A program made the position numbers and the translations under genes. The notes beneath the pieces are model-generated. The model was not told the DNA's origin. It did not search any database and saw only the letters and a list, made by a program, of their open reading frames with translations. From assembly GCF_002095315.1 (NCBI RefSeq), contig NZ_MLFN01000043.1, positions 1 to 37,678 of the forward strand: a DNA stretch of 37,678 nt, given 5' to 3'. Below are positions 27,028 through 35,865 of the stretch, piece after piece; within the stretch, counting starts at the first letter, position 1, and each line of letters opens with the position of its first letter. The stretch is from Pantoea conspicua (GTDB lineage: Bacteria; Pseudomonadota; Gammaproteobacteria; Enterobacterales; Enterobacteriaceae).

Positions 27028-27603
27028 TTACTGACGCACGCCTTCCACCGAAATCATCAGCTGAACCTTTTGCGAGGCGGGTCCGAGATCTTTGGTGATA
27101 TTGAAATCTTTCAGTGCAATTTCACCTTCAGCTTCAAAGCCTGCGCGATAGCCGCCCCACGGATCCTTTCCTTCACCCAACAGCTTCGCTTCCAGCGTAA
27201 CCGGTCTGGTCACCCCGTTAAGTGTCAGATCGCCGGTGATCTCCAGCTCATCCCCCTCTTTTTTCACCGCGGTAGATTTGAAGGTGGCCTGTGGATTTTT
27301 TCCGACGTTGAGGAAGTCCGCACTGCGCAGATGCTTGTCACGCTCGGCATGATTGGTATCCACGCTGTTGGTGTTGATGGTGACTTCGACCTTATCGGCC
27401 GAAGGGTTTTTTTCATCGAAGCTAAAGCGGCCGTCAAAATCTTTAAACGTGCCATACAGCCAGCTGTAGCCTAAGTGCTGAATGCGAAACTGAATAAAGG
27501 CGTGCTGTCCCTCTTTATCAATTTTATAATCAGCGGCGTGAGCGGTCAGTGAGCCCAGCAGCAGGCTGGCGCCCGTCATGGCCAGTAGCGTCTTCTTTAG
27601 CAT
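27028..27603 (-). CDS. yceI: Periplasmic YceI-family lipocalin-like protein
   Basis: The 191-residue protein has a signal peptide with cleavage after AHA (about residue 23), then the YceI domain: '[38 protein letters not shown]', '[29 protein letters not shown]', '[20 protein letters not shown]'. The family folds as a lipocalin-like barrel and binds isoprenoid or polyprenoid lipids. In E. coli it is induced by osmotic and alkaline stress. It begins one base after yceJ ends, so the two form an operon. Confidence 0.94.
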   Translation of the reverse strand: MLKKTLLAMTGASLLLGSLTAHAADYKIDKEGQHAFIQFRIQHLGYSWLYGTFKDFDGRFSFDEKNPSADKVEVTINTNSVDTNHAERDKHLRSADFLNVGKNPQATFKSTAVKKEGDELEITGDLTLNGVTRPVTLEAKLLGEGKDPWGGYRAGFEAEGEIALKDFNITKDLGPASQKVQLMISVEGVRQ

Positions 27604-27604
27604 A

Positions 27605-28177
27605 TTACTTTTCCTTTTCAGCGGGTAAAGGGATGCGCAAACCTGACATCCGTTTTAGGGTACTATCGCGATCGATAAAGTGATGTTTTAGCGCGGCCAG
27701 ACCGTGCAGCAGCGACAGAATCACCACCGTCCACGCCAGCCACAGATGGATATCGCCCGCCAGATCGGCCTGTACGCCTGCGCCACTCAGCAGCGCAGGC
27801 AGGGAAAACAGGTTAAATACGGCAATCGGCTTACCCTCGGCGGTGGAAATGAAATAGCCGCTGAGCAGGATGCCCAACAGCAGCGTATAGAGCAGCCAGT
27901 GCGCCACCACAGAACTGATGCGCACCACCGGGGAATAACTGCTTAACGGTTGCGGTGGCGGTGAAAGCGTTCGCCAGAGCAGACGAATTATTAATGTCAG
28001 TAACAGAATCACCCCTATGCTTTTATGAATTTCCGGCGCATCGTGGTACCAGCTATCGTAATAACCGAGTCCGACCATCCATAATCCCAGCGCAAATAGG
28101 GCATAAATAACCAGTGCCATCGACCAGTGCAGCAGCACGGCAATCAGACCAAACTGATGAGGTGTATTCCGTAACAT
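27605..28177 (-). CDS. yceJ: Cytochrome b561 family protein YceJ
   Basis: The 190-residue inner-membrane protein has four spans with b-type heme ligand candidates: His in '[20 protein letters not shown]', '[21 protein letters not shown]', '[19 protein letters not shown]' and '[27 protein letters not shown]'. The end 'DRDSTLKRM' is typical of enterobacterial cytochrome b561. ATG 28177 ([10 protein letters not shown]) is chosen; the longer frame is not supported. It is upstream of yceI in one operon. Confidence 0.92.
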   Translation of the reverse strand: MLRNTPHQFGLIAVLLHWSMALVIYALFALGLWMVGLGYYDSWYHDAPEIHKSIGVILLLTLIIRLLWRTLSPPPQPLSSYSPVVRISSVVAHWLLYTLLLGILLSGYFISTAEGKPIAVFNLFSLPALLSGAGVQADLAGDIHLWLAWTVVILSLLHGLAALKHHFIDRDSTLKRMSGLRIPLPAEKEK

Positions 28178-28472
28178 AGCCTGTTTATTCAGTAGAAATA
28201 ATATGAAACAAGCATCTACATAATGAAATATAAAAGCAATCGACCTTACGCTTCTATAACTTCGCCAGCGAATACTGAAAAACATCCTTTAAAAACGCGC
28301 TGAATGCCCAGTATTACTGAATGAGTTATTTTATTGAATCGGACCGTCAATCAATAAGGATGAGAATGAACATTCCGGGCGAAATAAACCGGCTAAAAAT
28401 GTCAGTTATATTCAGTTAGCGTCAGTTTTTGTCATTCCGGGTGCTATCAGATAATACCACCCGAACTCAGAG
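28178..28472. other. Intergenic region between yceJ and solA
   Basis: About 295 bp without a supported gene. E. coli annotates a very small gene (yceO) hereabouts; I see no counterpart. The part just upstream of yceJ is AT-rich and should contain its promoter. Confidence 0.4.
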
Positions 28473-29584
28473 TCAGAAGCGTGAGAGGCGGAAAGGGGAA
28501 AGATCGAATGAGAACGGCTTTTGCTGAGCAAATTCCGCCGCCAGTTCGCCCAGCACGCTGGCAAATTTAAAGCCGTGGCCGCTTAAACCGGTCATCAGCA
28601 ACCGATTGGGTTCGCCTGGCAGGGTGTCGATAATAAAATCTTCGTCCGGGCTGAAATCGTAGCTGCAGGCTTCGCCATGAAGACAGACACCGACGCCAGG
28701 TAAAACTGGCGCAGGAAGCCAAACGCTTCGCTGCCATCTGCTGCCACCGTGCCAAAGGGTTTGCGATCTTCCGGCTGCTGCATCAGCTGGCCGCCGTCAT
28801 GACGACCTACTTTTAACGCATTATTGTCAGCCGGGAAGCCATAAAACTGGCTGCCATCGGGCATTTCAACCGTAAAGCCGGGAAACTTATTGTTCTCACT
28901 GTAGCGTCCATCGGCCTGATACCAGGCAAAGACTTTACGGGTCGGCGCAACCGGCAGGTCAGGTACCAGTTTACCGACCCAGGTGCCGGCACTGATCAGC
29001 ATTTTTCGGCCACGGTAGATGCCGTCGATCGTGGTGACCTGCTGCAGATCGCCCTCGCGGCCGATCTGCGAGACCGGACAGTTAAACAGCTGGGCACAGC
29101 CTGCCTGTTCCGCCAGCTGGATCCAGCTGCGTACCGCCTGTTCACACTTCAGGTAACCCGACTGCGGCTCAAAGACGCCGAGGTAGCCATCAGGGACGTT
29201 AATTTGTGGCCAGCGCTTACGGACCTCGTCAGGTTGCATCACCTCAATGTTGAGCTGCCATTGGGTGGCGCTGTCGATGACGTTCTGAATAAAAGATGAC
29301 TGAATCGGTGCCAGATTCAGCACGCCGCTGCGGTGCATAATGCGTTCGCCAGCGCGCTGTTCCAGTTCATCCCACAAGGTTTGTGCGCGCAGCACCAGCG
29401 GGACATAACGTTCCCCTTCGCCGTAAGCGTGGCGGATCAACCGGCTCTCGCCGTGATGGGTGCCCTGATTATGCGGCGGATGAGCACTGTCGATCATCAA
29501 AACCGACAAGCCCGCCTCGGTGGCATAATAACCTGCTGCCGCGCCGACTGAGCCGCTGCCAACGATGATAAGATCATAAATCAT
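28473..29584 (-). CDS. solA: N-methyl-L-tryptophan oxidase (MSOX family), single-base frameshift
   Basis: SolA oxidatively demethylates N-methyl amino acids, using covalently bound FAD. The N-terminus has the dinucleotide motif '[28 protein letters not shown]' and '[17 protein letters not shown]'. Frame one runs into nonsense after 'AFGFLRQF', at a four-A run (28702-28705; T on the coding strand). One extra base restores '[26 protein letters not shown]', including the Cys expected to bind FAD, and the end '[22 protein letters not shown]...FRLSRF'. This gives 370 residues, as in E. coli (372). Confidence 0.88.
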
Positions 29585-29640
29585 GGTAACTTCGCTCCTG
29601 AAAGAGTCAGATAATCAAAAGCATATCAGAAACAGAAACG

Positions 29641-29668
29641 AAAGAGGCACCCCTTAGGGTGCCTCTTT
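29641..29668. terminator. Terminator of bssS
   Basis: AAAGAGGCACCC, a four-base loop, GGGTGCCTCTTT. A perfect 12-bp stem 13 bases after the bssS stop, with T-rich flanks on both strands. Confidence 0.85.
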
Positions 29669-29681
29669 GATGCGGCAGATA

Positions 29682-29936
29682 TTAATGCTTCTTAAGCAGT
29701 CGTTCTATCTGCTCGGCCGATTCAATCTTGGCGATACCCGCTTCGAGGATCGAGATGAATTGCCTTGCGACATCCGTCGTCAGCCAGTAGGTCGGGCCAA
29801 CATCCGCTTCTTCTTCTTTTTGATCCTGCGACGATAACGAGTGCAGGCGGATCATCATGGCATCATAACTGTCAACGGTACTGATATCCCAGCCCACCAG
29901 CGGATGGGTCTGAATCACGTCTTTTCTTCTGTCCAT
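29682..29936 (-). CDS. bssS: Biofilm regulator BssS
   Basis: The 84-residue protein matches E. coli BssS (YceP): 'VIQTHPLVGWDISTVDSYDAMMIRLH' and 'WLTTDVARQFISILEAGIAKIES'. E. coli BssS influences biofilm formation through indole uptake and autoinducer-2 signalling. A perfect Shine-Dalgarno (AAGGAGG) precedes ATG 29936. It is the second biofilm-associated small gene of the window besides the AriR-like one. Confidence 0.94.
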   Translation of the reverse strand: MDRRKDVIQTHPLVGWDISTVDSYDAMMIRLHSLSSQDQKEEEADVGPTYWLTTDVARQFISILEAGIAKIESAEQIERLLKKH

Positions 29937-30012
29937 TATAACCTCCTTATTACTCGTTAAACGAAGTGCATGATGAGGTTCAATGCGGCTTTTTTATTCC
30001 AATAGCGAAACT

Positions 30013-30023
30013 ATTATAACAGT
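30013..30023 (-). promoter_or_regulatory. Extended -10 promoter of bssS
   Basis: The minus strand has TGTTATAAT (TGn plus a perfect TATAAT at 30013-30018). No good -35 is seen, as is common for extended -10 promoters. It gives a leader of about 70 nt. Confidence 0.5.
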
Positions 30024-30100
30024 AAACCGGGCTATTACTGATGAAAAATGCCTGTACCCAGCTTCTCACAGAATATTTGTGTTTAAAAGATGGCGGATGA

Positions 30101-30134
30101 AAAAATAAAATGCCCGACGAACAGGCATTTTATT
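30101..30134 (-). terminator. Terminator of the 90-aa coiled-coil gene
   Basis: An 11-bp inverted repeat (AATAAAATGCC / GGCATTTTATT, nine-base loop) is followed on the minus strand by further T residues (TTTATTTTTTC). It lies about 50 bases after the 30182 stop. Confidence 0.75.
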
Positions 30135-30181
30135 CAGTTATTCCTTAGGGCAGAAAAACGGCTGTGAGCCTGAGATCGGCG

Positions 30182-30454
30182 TTAAAGCGTCGGCGTTTCC
30201 GGTGCGATGCCGCCGCCGCGCTTTTGCAGCGCGTCAGCCAGACGGGCAAAATGCTGTTGCAGCTGCTCATCATGGTTCTGGTTTTGGGCTTCCAGCGACA
30301 GATTGTGCACCAGTAACTGACTGGCACGATCGTCAAGACAGAAAATCAGACTGGAAAAAGCATTTTCCAGCACCGTCAGACGACGTTGCTGATCGCCAAT
30401 CAGTGCTAACAGCTCACCAAAGGTCATCGCCTCTTCCGGTTTATCAGTAGTCAT
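30182..30454 (-). CDS. Small coiled-coil protein, 90 aa
   Basis: ATG 30454 has a perfect AGGAGGT eight bases upstream, so this start is preferred over 30478. The product is mostly helical: a heptad-like 'LLALIGDQQRRLTVLENAFSSLIFCLDD' followed by 'LLVHNLSLEAQNQNHDEQLQQHFARLADALQKRG', with no signal peptide. E. coli has no gene here, between bssS and dinI. In size and general form (Gln-rich coiled coil) it is reminiscent of the RpoS anti-adaptor IraP, but the match is too weak for a call. Function is unknown. Confidence 0.7.
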   Translation of the reverse strand: MTTDKPEEAMTFGELLALIGDQQRRLTVLENAFSSLIFCLDDRASQLLVHNLSLEAQNQNHDEQLQQHFARLADALQKRGGGIAPETPTL

Positions 30455-30555
30455 GGTGTCGCACCTCCTGTTATGCATGACGAGCGCAAGGATAGGGCAT
30501 TGATCATTCAGAGTCTAGATGCAGGATTGGGGAAGTGCGAGAGGGGAGAAAAGAT

Positions 30556-30580
30556 AAAAAAACCGGGTGGCGAAACCCGG
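30556..30580 (-). terminator. Terminator of dinI
   Basis: On the minus strand CCGGGT, a six-base loop, ACCCGG and seven T residues stand about 20 bases after the dinI stop. Strong intrinsic terminator. Confidence 0.9.
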
Positions 30581-30600
30581 CAAAAACAGCACAGAGGCGG

Positions 30601-30846
30601 TTAATCAGTAATAAACCAGTCGTCAGCACTTTCCCACGTTTGCTGCAGGATTTCGCTGATCTGATCGCGAGTCTCTTTGCCACCGCCCAGCACGCTGAGG
30701 TTGTTGGCGCTGGCGTAGCGCACTTTCACGTGATTGGTGCTGTCCGGAAACTGTTCATCAATGCGGCGCGACAGCTCGTCGCTCAGTGCCTCAATGGCAC
30801 CCGCAGGAAGAGGTCGGGTATTCGATACGGTAATTTCAACGCGCAT
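30601..30846 (-). CDS. dinI: DNA damage-inducible protein I
   Basis: DinI binds RecA filaments and stabilises them, tuning SOS induction and UmuD cleavage. The 81-residue product matches E. coli DinI: 'MRVEITVSNTRPLPAGAIEALSDELSRRI', 'VRYASANNLSVLGGGKETRDQISEILQQTWESADDWF', including the acidic C-terminal helix needed for RecA contact. GGAGG precedes the start. A LexA box lies 20 bases upstream. Confidence 0.95.
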   Translation of the reverse strand: MRVEITVSNTRPLPAGAIEALSDELSRRIDEQFPDSTNHVKVRYASANNLSVLGGGKETRDQISEILQQTWESADDWFITD

Positions 30847-30862
30847 GGGAGCCTCCAGATAA

Positions 30863-30886
30863 GATACTGTATATATTTACAGTATC
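30863..30886. promoter_or_regulatory. LexA (SOS) box of dinI
   Basis: CTGTATATATTTACAG (30867-30882) fits CTGT-N8-ACAG exactly and lies in a longer palindrome (GATACTGT ... ACAGTATC). It sits just upstream of dinI. Confidence 0.93.
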
Positions 30887-30908
30887 GTCGGTCCGGAGGC
30901 AAGTAAAA

Positions 30909-31952
30909 TTATGCGATACGCCAGTTCAGGGTCTCACCGGCAAGGAACGGCACCAGCGAATCACTGCCGAGCGCAATGCTCTCCGGTACCTGCCACGGCT
31001 CACGCACCAGCGTCACCGTGGTGTCGTTAAGCGGCAGGCCGTAAAAACGTGGACCGTTTTCAGAGCAGAAGGCTTCAAAATGCGACAGCGCATCCAGTTC
31101 TTCAAATACCGTGGCGTAGGCGGCTAACGACGTCGGGGCGCTGAACACACCGGCGCAGCCGCAGCTCGCTTCTTTCAGGTGGCGCAGATGGGGCGCGGTA
31201 TCGGTGCCGAGGAAGAAGCGCGGATGGCCGCTGGCGACGACCTGACGTAGCGCTTCCTGATGCACGTTACGCTTGAGGATCGGCAGGCAGTAGAGGTGCG
31301 GACGAATACCGCCCACCAGCATGTGATTACGGTTAAACATCAGATGCTGCGGGGTAATCGTCGCGCCCAGTGTCTCATCCGCGGCGGCGACATACTCTGC
31401 CGCTTCTTTTGTGGTGATGTGTTCCATCACCACTTTCAGGGCCGGAAACTGCTGGCGCAGCGGCATCATTACCGTCTCAATAAAGCGCGCTTCCCGGTCG
31501 AAAATATCAATATGGGCGTGGGTTACCTCACCGTGAACCAGCAGCGGCATACCGAGCTGCTGCATCCGATCCAGCACGCTGGCGATGGCGGCAATATCCG
31601 TAACGCCGTGGCTGGAGTTGGTGGTGGCGTGAGCCGGATAGAGTTTGGCGGCGGTAAACAGGCCAGCGGTAAAGCCCCGCTCCAGCTCATCCGGGTCAAG
31701 TGAATCGGTGAGGTAGCAGGTCATCAGCGGCGTGAAGGCGTGGTCAGCGGGCAGCGCTGCGAGTATCCGATCGCGATAGGCTTCACCTGCCGCCACGCTG
31801 GTCACCGGCGGCACCAGATTGGGCATCACGATGGCACGACCATTAACCGCGCTGGTATAGGGCAGGACCGTTTCAAGCATCGCATCATCACGCAGATGAA
31901 TATGCCAGTCGTCAGGGCGGCGGATGGTAAGTTGCTGAGGTTGTGCAGTCAT
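30909..31952 (-). CDS. pyrC: Dihydroorotase
   Basis: PyrC catalyses reversible ring closure of N-carbamoyl-aspartate to dihydroorotate, the third step of pyrimidine synthesis. The 347-residue product has metal ligands His17 and His19 ('DDWHIHLRD'), the Lys for carboxylation in '[13 protein letters not shown]', 'HGEVTH', 'MEHITTKEA' and 'FLGTDTAPH'. ATG 31952 ([17 protein letters not shown]) is supported by GGAG eight bases upstream. The leader can be CTP-regulated and a PurR box lies further up. Confidence 0.96.
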   Translation of the reverse strand: MTAQPQQLTIRRPDDWHIHLRDDAMLETVLPYTSAVNGRAIVMPNLVPPVTSVAAGEAYRDRILAALPADHAFTPLMTCYLTDSLDPDELERGFTAGLFTAAKLYPAHATTNSSHGVTDIAAIASVLDRMQQLGMPLLVHGEVTHAHIDIFDREARFIETVMMPLRQQFPALKVVMEHITTKEAAEYVAAADETLGATITPQHLMFNRNHMLVGGIRPHLYCLPILKRNVHQEALRQVVASGHPRFFLGTDTAPHLRHLKEASCGCAGVFSAPTSLAAYATVFEELDALSHFEAFCSENGPRFYGLPLNDTTVTLVREPWQVPESIALGSDSLVPFLAGETLNWRIA

Positions 31953-31960
31953 CAATGAGG

Positions 31961-32010
31961 CTCCGGCAGAGAGAAAACGAAAGGCACGTTTAGGCCGGGG
32001 TCTAAGCATA
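31961..32010 (-). promoter_or_regulatory. pyrC promoter and start-site switching leader
   Basis: On the minus strand the -10 TATGCT (32005-32010) is followed by TAGA and then CCCCGGC (31994-32000). The Shine-Dalgarno region reads GCCGGAG (31961-31967), so the 5' end CCGGC can pair with it. In E. coli and Salmonella, high CTP favours starting at C and makes this hairpin, blocking translation; low CTP starts at G, two bases later, and leaves the site free. The same arrangement is visible here. Confidence 0.7.
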
Positions 32011-32017
32011 AGGATTC

Positions 32018-32033
32018 AGGCAACCGTTTGCAC
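32018..32033. promoter_or_regulatory. PurR box of pyrC
   Basis: On the minus strand GTGCAAACGGTTGCCT matches the PurR consensus ANGCAANCGNTTNCNT at all but the first base. It overlaps the expected -35 region, where PurR represses pyrC in E. coli. Confidence 0.75.
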
Positions 32034-32083
32034 CTGCTTTTTACCATTGGGTGAAAATCCGCGCCGGATGGCGCGGCAGATTG

Positions 32084-32647
32084 TCAGTCAGTAAACGGGA
32101 TCACCAGTTCGCCCGGTTTGACTTCCAGCCCTTTGGCAAATTTTTTCGCCAGCGACTCACCTTTACTGCGATCGGTACTCAGCACGTATGCGGGCTTCTG
32201 ATCGAAATAGCTTTTCAGGGATTGATTCAGATACGGCGTCAGCGTCTTCATGATTGAGGCCATTTTATCAGGCGTGACCTGCGCATCGATAATCTCCATA
32301 TCGCGCAGATATATCGCACCCTGCTGCTGATCGAACACTGGCTGAGCGCGCATCTTCAGCTGCATATCCGCCTGCTGCGGGCCGAACAGTGAGGTGACAT
32401 TGATCTTTGCATTGCCTGCGAGCGTGACTTTACCTGGCTCTTCGCGGCCGATCTGGCTGGTGAGGTTGCTGAGTACGATGTGCGCGTTGACCAGGCCGGA
32501 AACCCCAATATCTTTCTCGTACTTATTATGCTTCTGCAGCGCCTGGTTGACTTCCTGTTCGCTGATGGTGTACTGCGTCAGTTTATTGCAGCCACTAACC
32601 AGCAGCACCAGTAACAGAGCAACAAGACCGGAAAAACCCTTTTTCAT
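32084..32647 (-). CDS. yceB: YceB-family (DUF1439) lipoprotein
   Basis: The 187-residue product has a lipoprotein signal with lipobox LVSGC (Cys20). The domain follows: 'YTISEQEVNQALQKHNKYEKDIGVSGLVNAHIVLSNL', 'ALYLRDMEI'-like 'GAIYLRDMEIIDAQVTPDKM', ending 'KPGELVIPFTD'. The family is related in fold to lipid-binding TULIP-type domains, though function is unproven. It lies between pyrC and grxB, as in E. coli. Confidence 0.93.
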   Translation of the reverse strand: MKKGFSGLVALLLVLLVSGCNKLTQYTISEQEVNQALQKHNKYEKDIGVSGLVNAHIVLSNLTSQIGREEPGKVTLAGNAKINVTSLFGPQQADMQLKMRAQPVFDQQQGAIYLRDMEIIDAQVTPDKMASIMKTLTPYLNQSLKSYFDQKPAYVLSTDRSKGESLAKKFAKGLEVKPGELVIPFTD

Positions 32648-32724
32648 CGATTTTCATCCTAAATGACGGAGCTATTGAACAGGGCATAGCGTGCCTGAAT
32701 GCATCACAGGTGTCATCAGGAAAG

Positions 32725-32753
32725 GGATGAGAAACGCGAGAGGTTTCTCATCC
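32725..32753. terminator. Terminator of grxB
   Basis: An 11-bp stem (GGATGAGAAAC / GTTTCTCATCC, seven-base loop) directly after the grxB stop; the minus strand continues CTTTCCTG, a weak U-tract. Confidence 0.65.
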
Positions 32754-32761
32754 TACAGCCG

Positions 32762-33409
32762 TTACTGGGCGATGGAGGAGAGCAGATTGACCTGAGTCTG
32801 TTTGGCCATGTTATCGCGGTATTCCGCCACTCTGGCTGGCCAGTCGATACCGGCAACCAGCGTCAGGGAGCGCAGCAGCGGGAACAGATTAAAGTCATCT
32901 TCAGAGAGCTCGCCGTTCACTGCATTTGGCTGAACAATTAACTTGTCAAGCTGGCGCAGATCGCCACTGACATTTTTAATCAAACCGGGCGCATGGCTTT
33001 TCAGCTCGGCAAAATTGCCGATGCTGGCCTGCTTTTTGTTGCGGAAATAGTCGCGTGCTTCCGGCGTGGCAAATTCGGCGAAGGGCGCATCTGCGATGCG
33101 CGGCAACAGCAGTTTGTTGACGTAACTGTTCATGTGACGCAGCCAGTCAGCAATGGCAGGATTAAGCGCACCGGTGATCAGCGGCTCATCCTCCAGCCGA
33201 TCGACATAATGCACGATATCCATGCTCTCCGGCATCGCGCTGCCATCCTGTTTTTGCAGAATCGGCGCCATTTTTTGTCCGACCAGTCGTTTTGGCGTCT
33301 CTTCGTCATCATTCAGCATCACCACCAGCTCAACCGGCAGATTTTTCAGACCGAAAATCATCCGCGCCTTTACGCAGAAAGGGCAGTGTTCATAGATATA
33401 CAGCTTCAT
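32762..33409 (-). CDS. grxB: Glutaredoxin 2
   Basis: GrxB is a GST-like monothiol/dithiol reductant active with glutathione. The 215-residue product has the active site CPFC (Cys9, Cys12), a thioredoxin-fold N-domain to about residue 72 ('VGQKMAPILQKQDGSAMPESMDIVHYVDRL') and an all-helical C-domain. E. coli GrxB has 215 residues. In E. coli mdtH is next; here grxB is divergent from rimJ across 290 bp. Confidence 0.96.
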   Translation of the reverse strand: MKLYIYEHCPFCVKARMIFGLKNLPVELVVMLNDDEETPKRLVGQKMAPILQKQDGSAMPESMDIVHYVDRLEDEPLITGALNPAIADWLRHMNSYVNKLLLPRIADAPFAEFATPEARDYFRNKKQASIGNFAELKSHAPGLIKNVSGDLRQLDKLIVQPNAVNGELSEDDFNLFPLLRSLTLVAGIDWPARVAEYRDNMAKQTQVNLLSSIAQ

Positions 33410-33700
33410 CCTGATCTCCTCTGTTTGGCAGAATGCATCAATTCATCCTGTTTTCGGGCTCACCAAAAAGTATGGAAGAGATTAAGCGGCAGGGCAAACC
33501 GGCCGGCAGCACGTGGCCCGCCCTCGCCACGTGGATCAGAACGCACGAATCAGCGCGCTATGGAAGGGTGATAACTGCGCAAAATCAATACCTTTGCAGC
33601 GTAATCGCGGGTAACATTTTACCGCAGCCCAGGCGGCGGTTATAGTGAGTACAGGGTAATGACGGCTCATCTTTATCAGCCATTAATTTCAGGAGTCAGG
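33410..33700. other. Intergenic region between grxB and rimJ
   Basis: About 290 bp with no supported gene. E. coli carries mdtH here. It should contain promoters for grxB (left) and the rimJ operon (right); no clear element was recognised. Confidence 0.4.
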
Positions 33701-34291
33701 ATGTTTGGCTATCGTTCTGCCGCGCCCAGGGTGCGATTAACCACCGACCGGCTGGTGGTCCGTCTGGTTCACGAGCGTGATGCCTGGCGGCTGGCAGATT
33801 ATTACGCAGAAAACCGCCTGTTTTTAAAACCGTGGGAGCCGGTGCGCGATGAAAGCCACTGCTACCCCTCTGGCTGGCAGGCGCGGCTGGGGCTGATTAC
33901 CGATATGCACAAGCAGGGATCGGCATTCTACTTCATTCTGATGGACAGCGAAGAATCCGAAGTGCGCGGTGTGGCTAACTTCAGCAATGTGCTGCGCGGT
34001 TCGTTTCACGCCTGTTACCTGGGCTATTCACTGGGTGAAAAATGGCAGGGGCAGGGCATGATGTTCGAAGCGCTGCAGTCCGCTATTCGCTATATGCAGC
34101 GTCAACAGCATATTCACCGCATCATGGCCAATTACATGCCACGCAACCAGCGCAGCGGCGATCTGCTGGCGCGGCTCGGATTCGAAAAAGAGGGTTACGC
34201 CAAAGATTATCTGTTGATCGACGGCCGCTGGCAGGATCACGTCCTGACAGCATTAACCTGGCGGGAATGGACGTCTGATCGGCGTGGATAA
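33701..34291 (+). CDS. rimJ: Ribosomal protein S5 alanine N-acetyltransferase
   Basis: RimJ acetylates the N-terminal Ala of ribosomal protein S5 and also aids 30S assembly. The 196-residue GNAT protein matches E. coli RimJ (194): '[39 protein letters not shown]', acetyl-CoA loop '[18 protein letters not shown]', '[38 protein letters not shown]'. ATG 33701 directly follows AGGAGTCAGG. Genes rimJ, yceH and mviM are closely spaced and probably one operon. Confidence 0.96.
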   Translation: MFGYRSAAPRVRLTTDRLVVRLVHERDAWRLADYYAENRLFLKPWEPVRDESHCYPSGWQARLGLITDMHKQGSAFYFILMDSEESEVRGVANFSNVLRGSFHACYLGYSLGEKWQGQGMMFEALQSAIRYMQRQQHIHRIMANYMPRNQRSGDLLARLGFEKEGYAKDYLLIDGRWQDHVLTALTWREWTSDRRG

Positions 34292-34307
34292 TGATAAGGA
34301 GTCAGGA

Positions 34308-34943
34308 ATGAAATTGACGTTGTCGGCGCAGGCGTTGCGCGTGCTGGGTTGTCTGCTGGAGAAGCAGGTCACCACGCCGGAACAGTATCCGCTCTCTCTC
34401 AATGGCGTTGTCAGCGCCTGTAATCAGAAATCGAACCGTGAGCCGGTGATGAACCTCAGCGAGTCGGAGGTGCAGGATCAGCTCGATCAGCTGGAAAAAC
34501 GGCATCTGGTGACCGCCAGCAGTGGTTCAGGCCAGCGGGTGGTGAAATTTGAGCAGCGCTTCTGCAACTCCGCCTTTGGCGCGCTGAAGCTCAACAGTGC
34601 GGAAGTGGCCGTGCTGACCTTGCTGCTGCTGCGCGGCGCACAGACGCCGGGTGAATTGCGCACCCGCAGCGGACGTCTGCATGAATTTACCGATGTCAGC
34701 GAAGTGGAACAGACGCTCGACGCCTTGTTGCAGCGTGAGGATAGCGCCCAGGTAGTACGTCTGGCTCGTGAGCCGGGCAAGCGTGAACACCGTTTTATGC
34801 ATCTGCTGAGCGACGAGGCTGAAGTGCCACCACAGACAGCGGGCGATGCCCCGGACGAATTGTCGGCGCGCGTCGCGGCGCTGGAACATCAGGTGGCGCA
34901 ACTGCAGGCGCAACTTACCCAACTGCTGCAACCGGAGAGCTAA
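34308..34943 (+). CDS. yceH: YceH (DUF480) winged-helix protein
   Basis: The 211-residue product has two winged-helix DUF480 repeats ('[46 protein letters not shown]' and '[32 protein letters not shown]') and a C-terminal coiled coil ('[24 protein letters not shown]'). Function is unknown. ATG 34308 is preceded by AAGGAGTCAGGA. It ends one base before mviM. Confidence 0.94.
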   Translation: MKLTLSAQALRVLGCLLEKQVTTPEQYPLSLNGVVSACNQKSNREPVMNLSESEVQDQLDQLEKRHLVTASSGSGQRVVKFEQRFCNSAFGALKLNSAEVAVLTLLLLRGAQTPGELRTRSGRLHEFTDVSEVEQTLDALLQREDSAQVVRLAREPGKREHRFMHLLSDEAEVPPQTAGDAPDELSARVAALEHQVAQLQAQLTQLLQPES

Positions 34944-34944
34944 A

Positions 34945-35865
34945 ATGACGTTACGTATTGGCGTAGTGGGACTGGGCGGCATCGCGCAAAAAGCCTGGCT
35001 GCCGGTGTTGTCAGCCGCGACCGACTGGACGCTGGCCGGGGCGTTTTCGCCGAACCAGGCGAAAGCCCAGCCCATCTGCGACAGTTTTCGGATGCGCTGT
35101 TTCAGCTCGCTCGACGATTTAGCGGCGGCATGCGATGCGGTCTTTGTTCACAGCAGCACCGCGAGCCACTATCAGGTGGTCAGGGCGCTATTACTGGCGG
35201 GGAAAGATGTCTGCGTCGATAAGCCGCTGGCGGAAACGCTTGATCAGGCGGAAGCGCTGGTTGAACTTGCCGAAAAACGGCAGCGCAAACTGATGGTGGG
35301 TTTTAATCGGCGCTTTGCCCCGCGCTACCAGCAACTCCGGGCTGAGATGGATAGGGTCGCCTCACTGCGCATCGAAAAGCACCGTAGCGACAGCGTTGGG
35401 CCGCACGATCTGCGCTTCACCCTGCTTGATGACTATCTGCACGTGGTGGATACCGCGCTGTGGCTTGGTGGTCAGCCCTTTAGTGAGGTTCAGGGCCGCA
35501 TTACCACCACTCCCCAGGGAGAGATGCTTTACGCTGAGCACCATTTCAACGTAGGCGGCGTGCCAGTCACCACCAGCATGCACCGGCGTGCAGGCAGTCA
35601 GCGCGAGCGGGTCAGTGCGGTGTGCGACAGCAAATGTATTGATATCAGCGAAATGCGCGACTGGCAGGAAGAAACGGCAGCAGGCCTGCTGATCGCGCCA
35701 CCGCCGGCCTGGCAGAGCCATCTGGTGCAGCGCGGTTTCAGCGGTGCGGCGCACCATTTTATCCAGTGCGTACAAAATCAGACGATGCCTGAAACCAGCG
35801 GTGAACAGGCCCTGATGGCGCAGCGGGTGGTGGAAAAACTGTGGCGTGACGCAACGCCGTCATAA
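34945..35865 (+). CDS. mviM: Gfo/Idh/MocA-family oxidoreductase MviM
   Basis: The 306-residue protein has an N-terminal NAD(P)-binding motif ('RIGVVGLGGIAQKAWLPVLS') and the characteristic 'DVCVDKPLAETLDQAEALVELAE' (the Lys of the EKP motif as DKP). The C-terminal alpha/beta domain has 'LLDDYLHVVDTALWLGG'. E. coli MviM has 307 residues; the substrate is unknown. The start ATG is one base after the yceH stop, so translation is probably coupled. It stands before murJ, as in E. coli. Confidence 0.94.
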   Translation: MTLRIGVVGLGGIAQKAWLPVLSAATDWTLAGAFSPNQAKAQPICDSFRMRCFSSLDDLAAACDAVFVHSSTASHYQVVRALLLAGKDVCVDKPLAETLDQAEALVELAEKRQRKLMVGFNRRFAPRYQQLRAEMDRVASLRIEKHRSDSVGPHDLRFTLLDDYLHVVDTALWLGGQPFSEVQGRITTTPQGEMLYAEHHFNVGGVPVTTSMHRRAGSQRERVSAVCDSKCIDISEMRDWQEETAAGLLIAPPPAWQSHLVQRGFSGAAHHFIQCVQNQTMPETSGEQALMAQRVVEKLWRDATPS

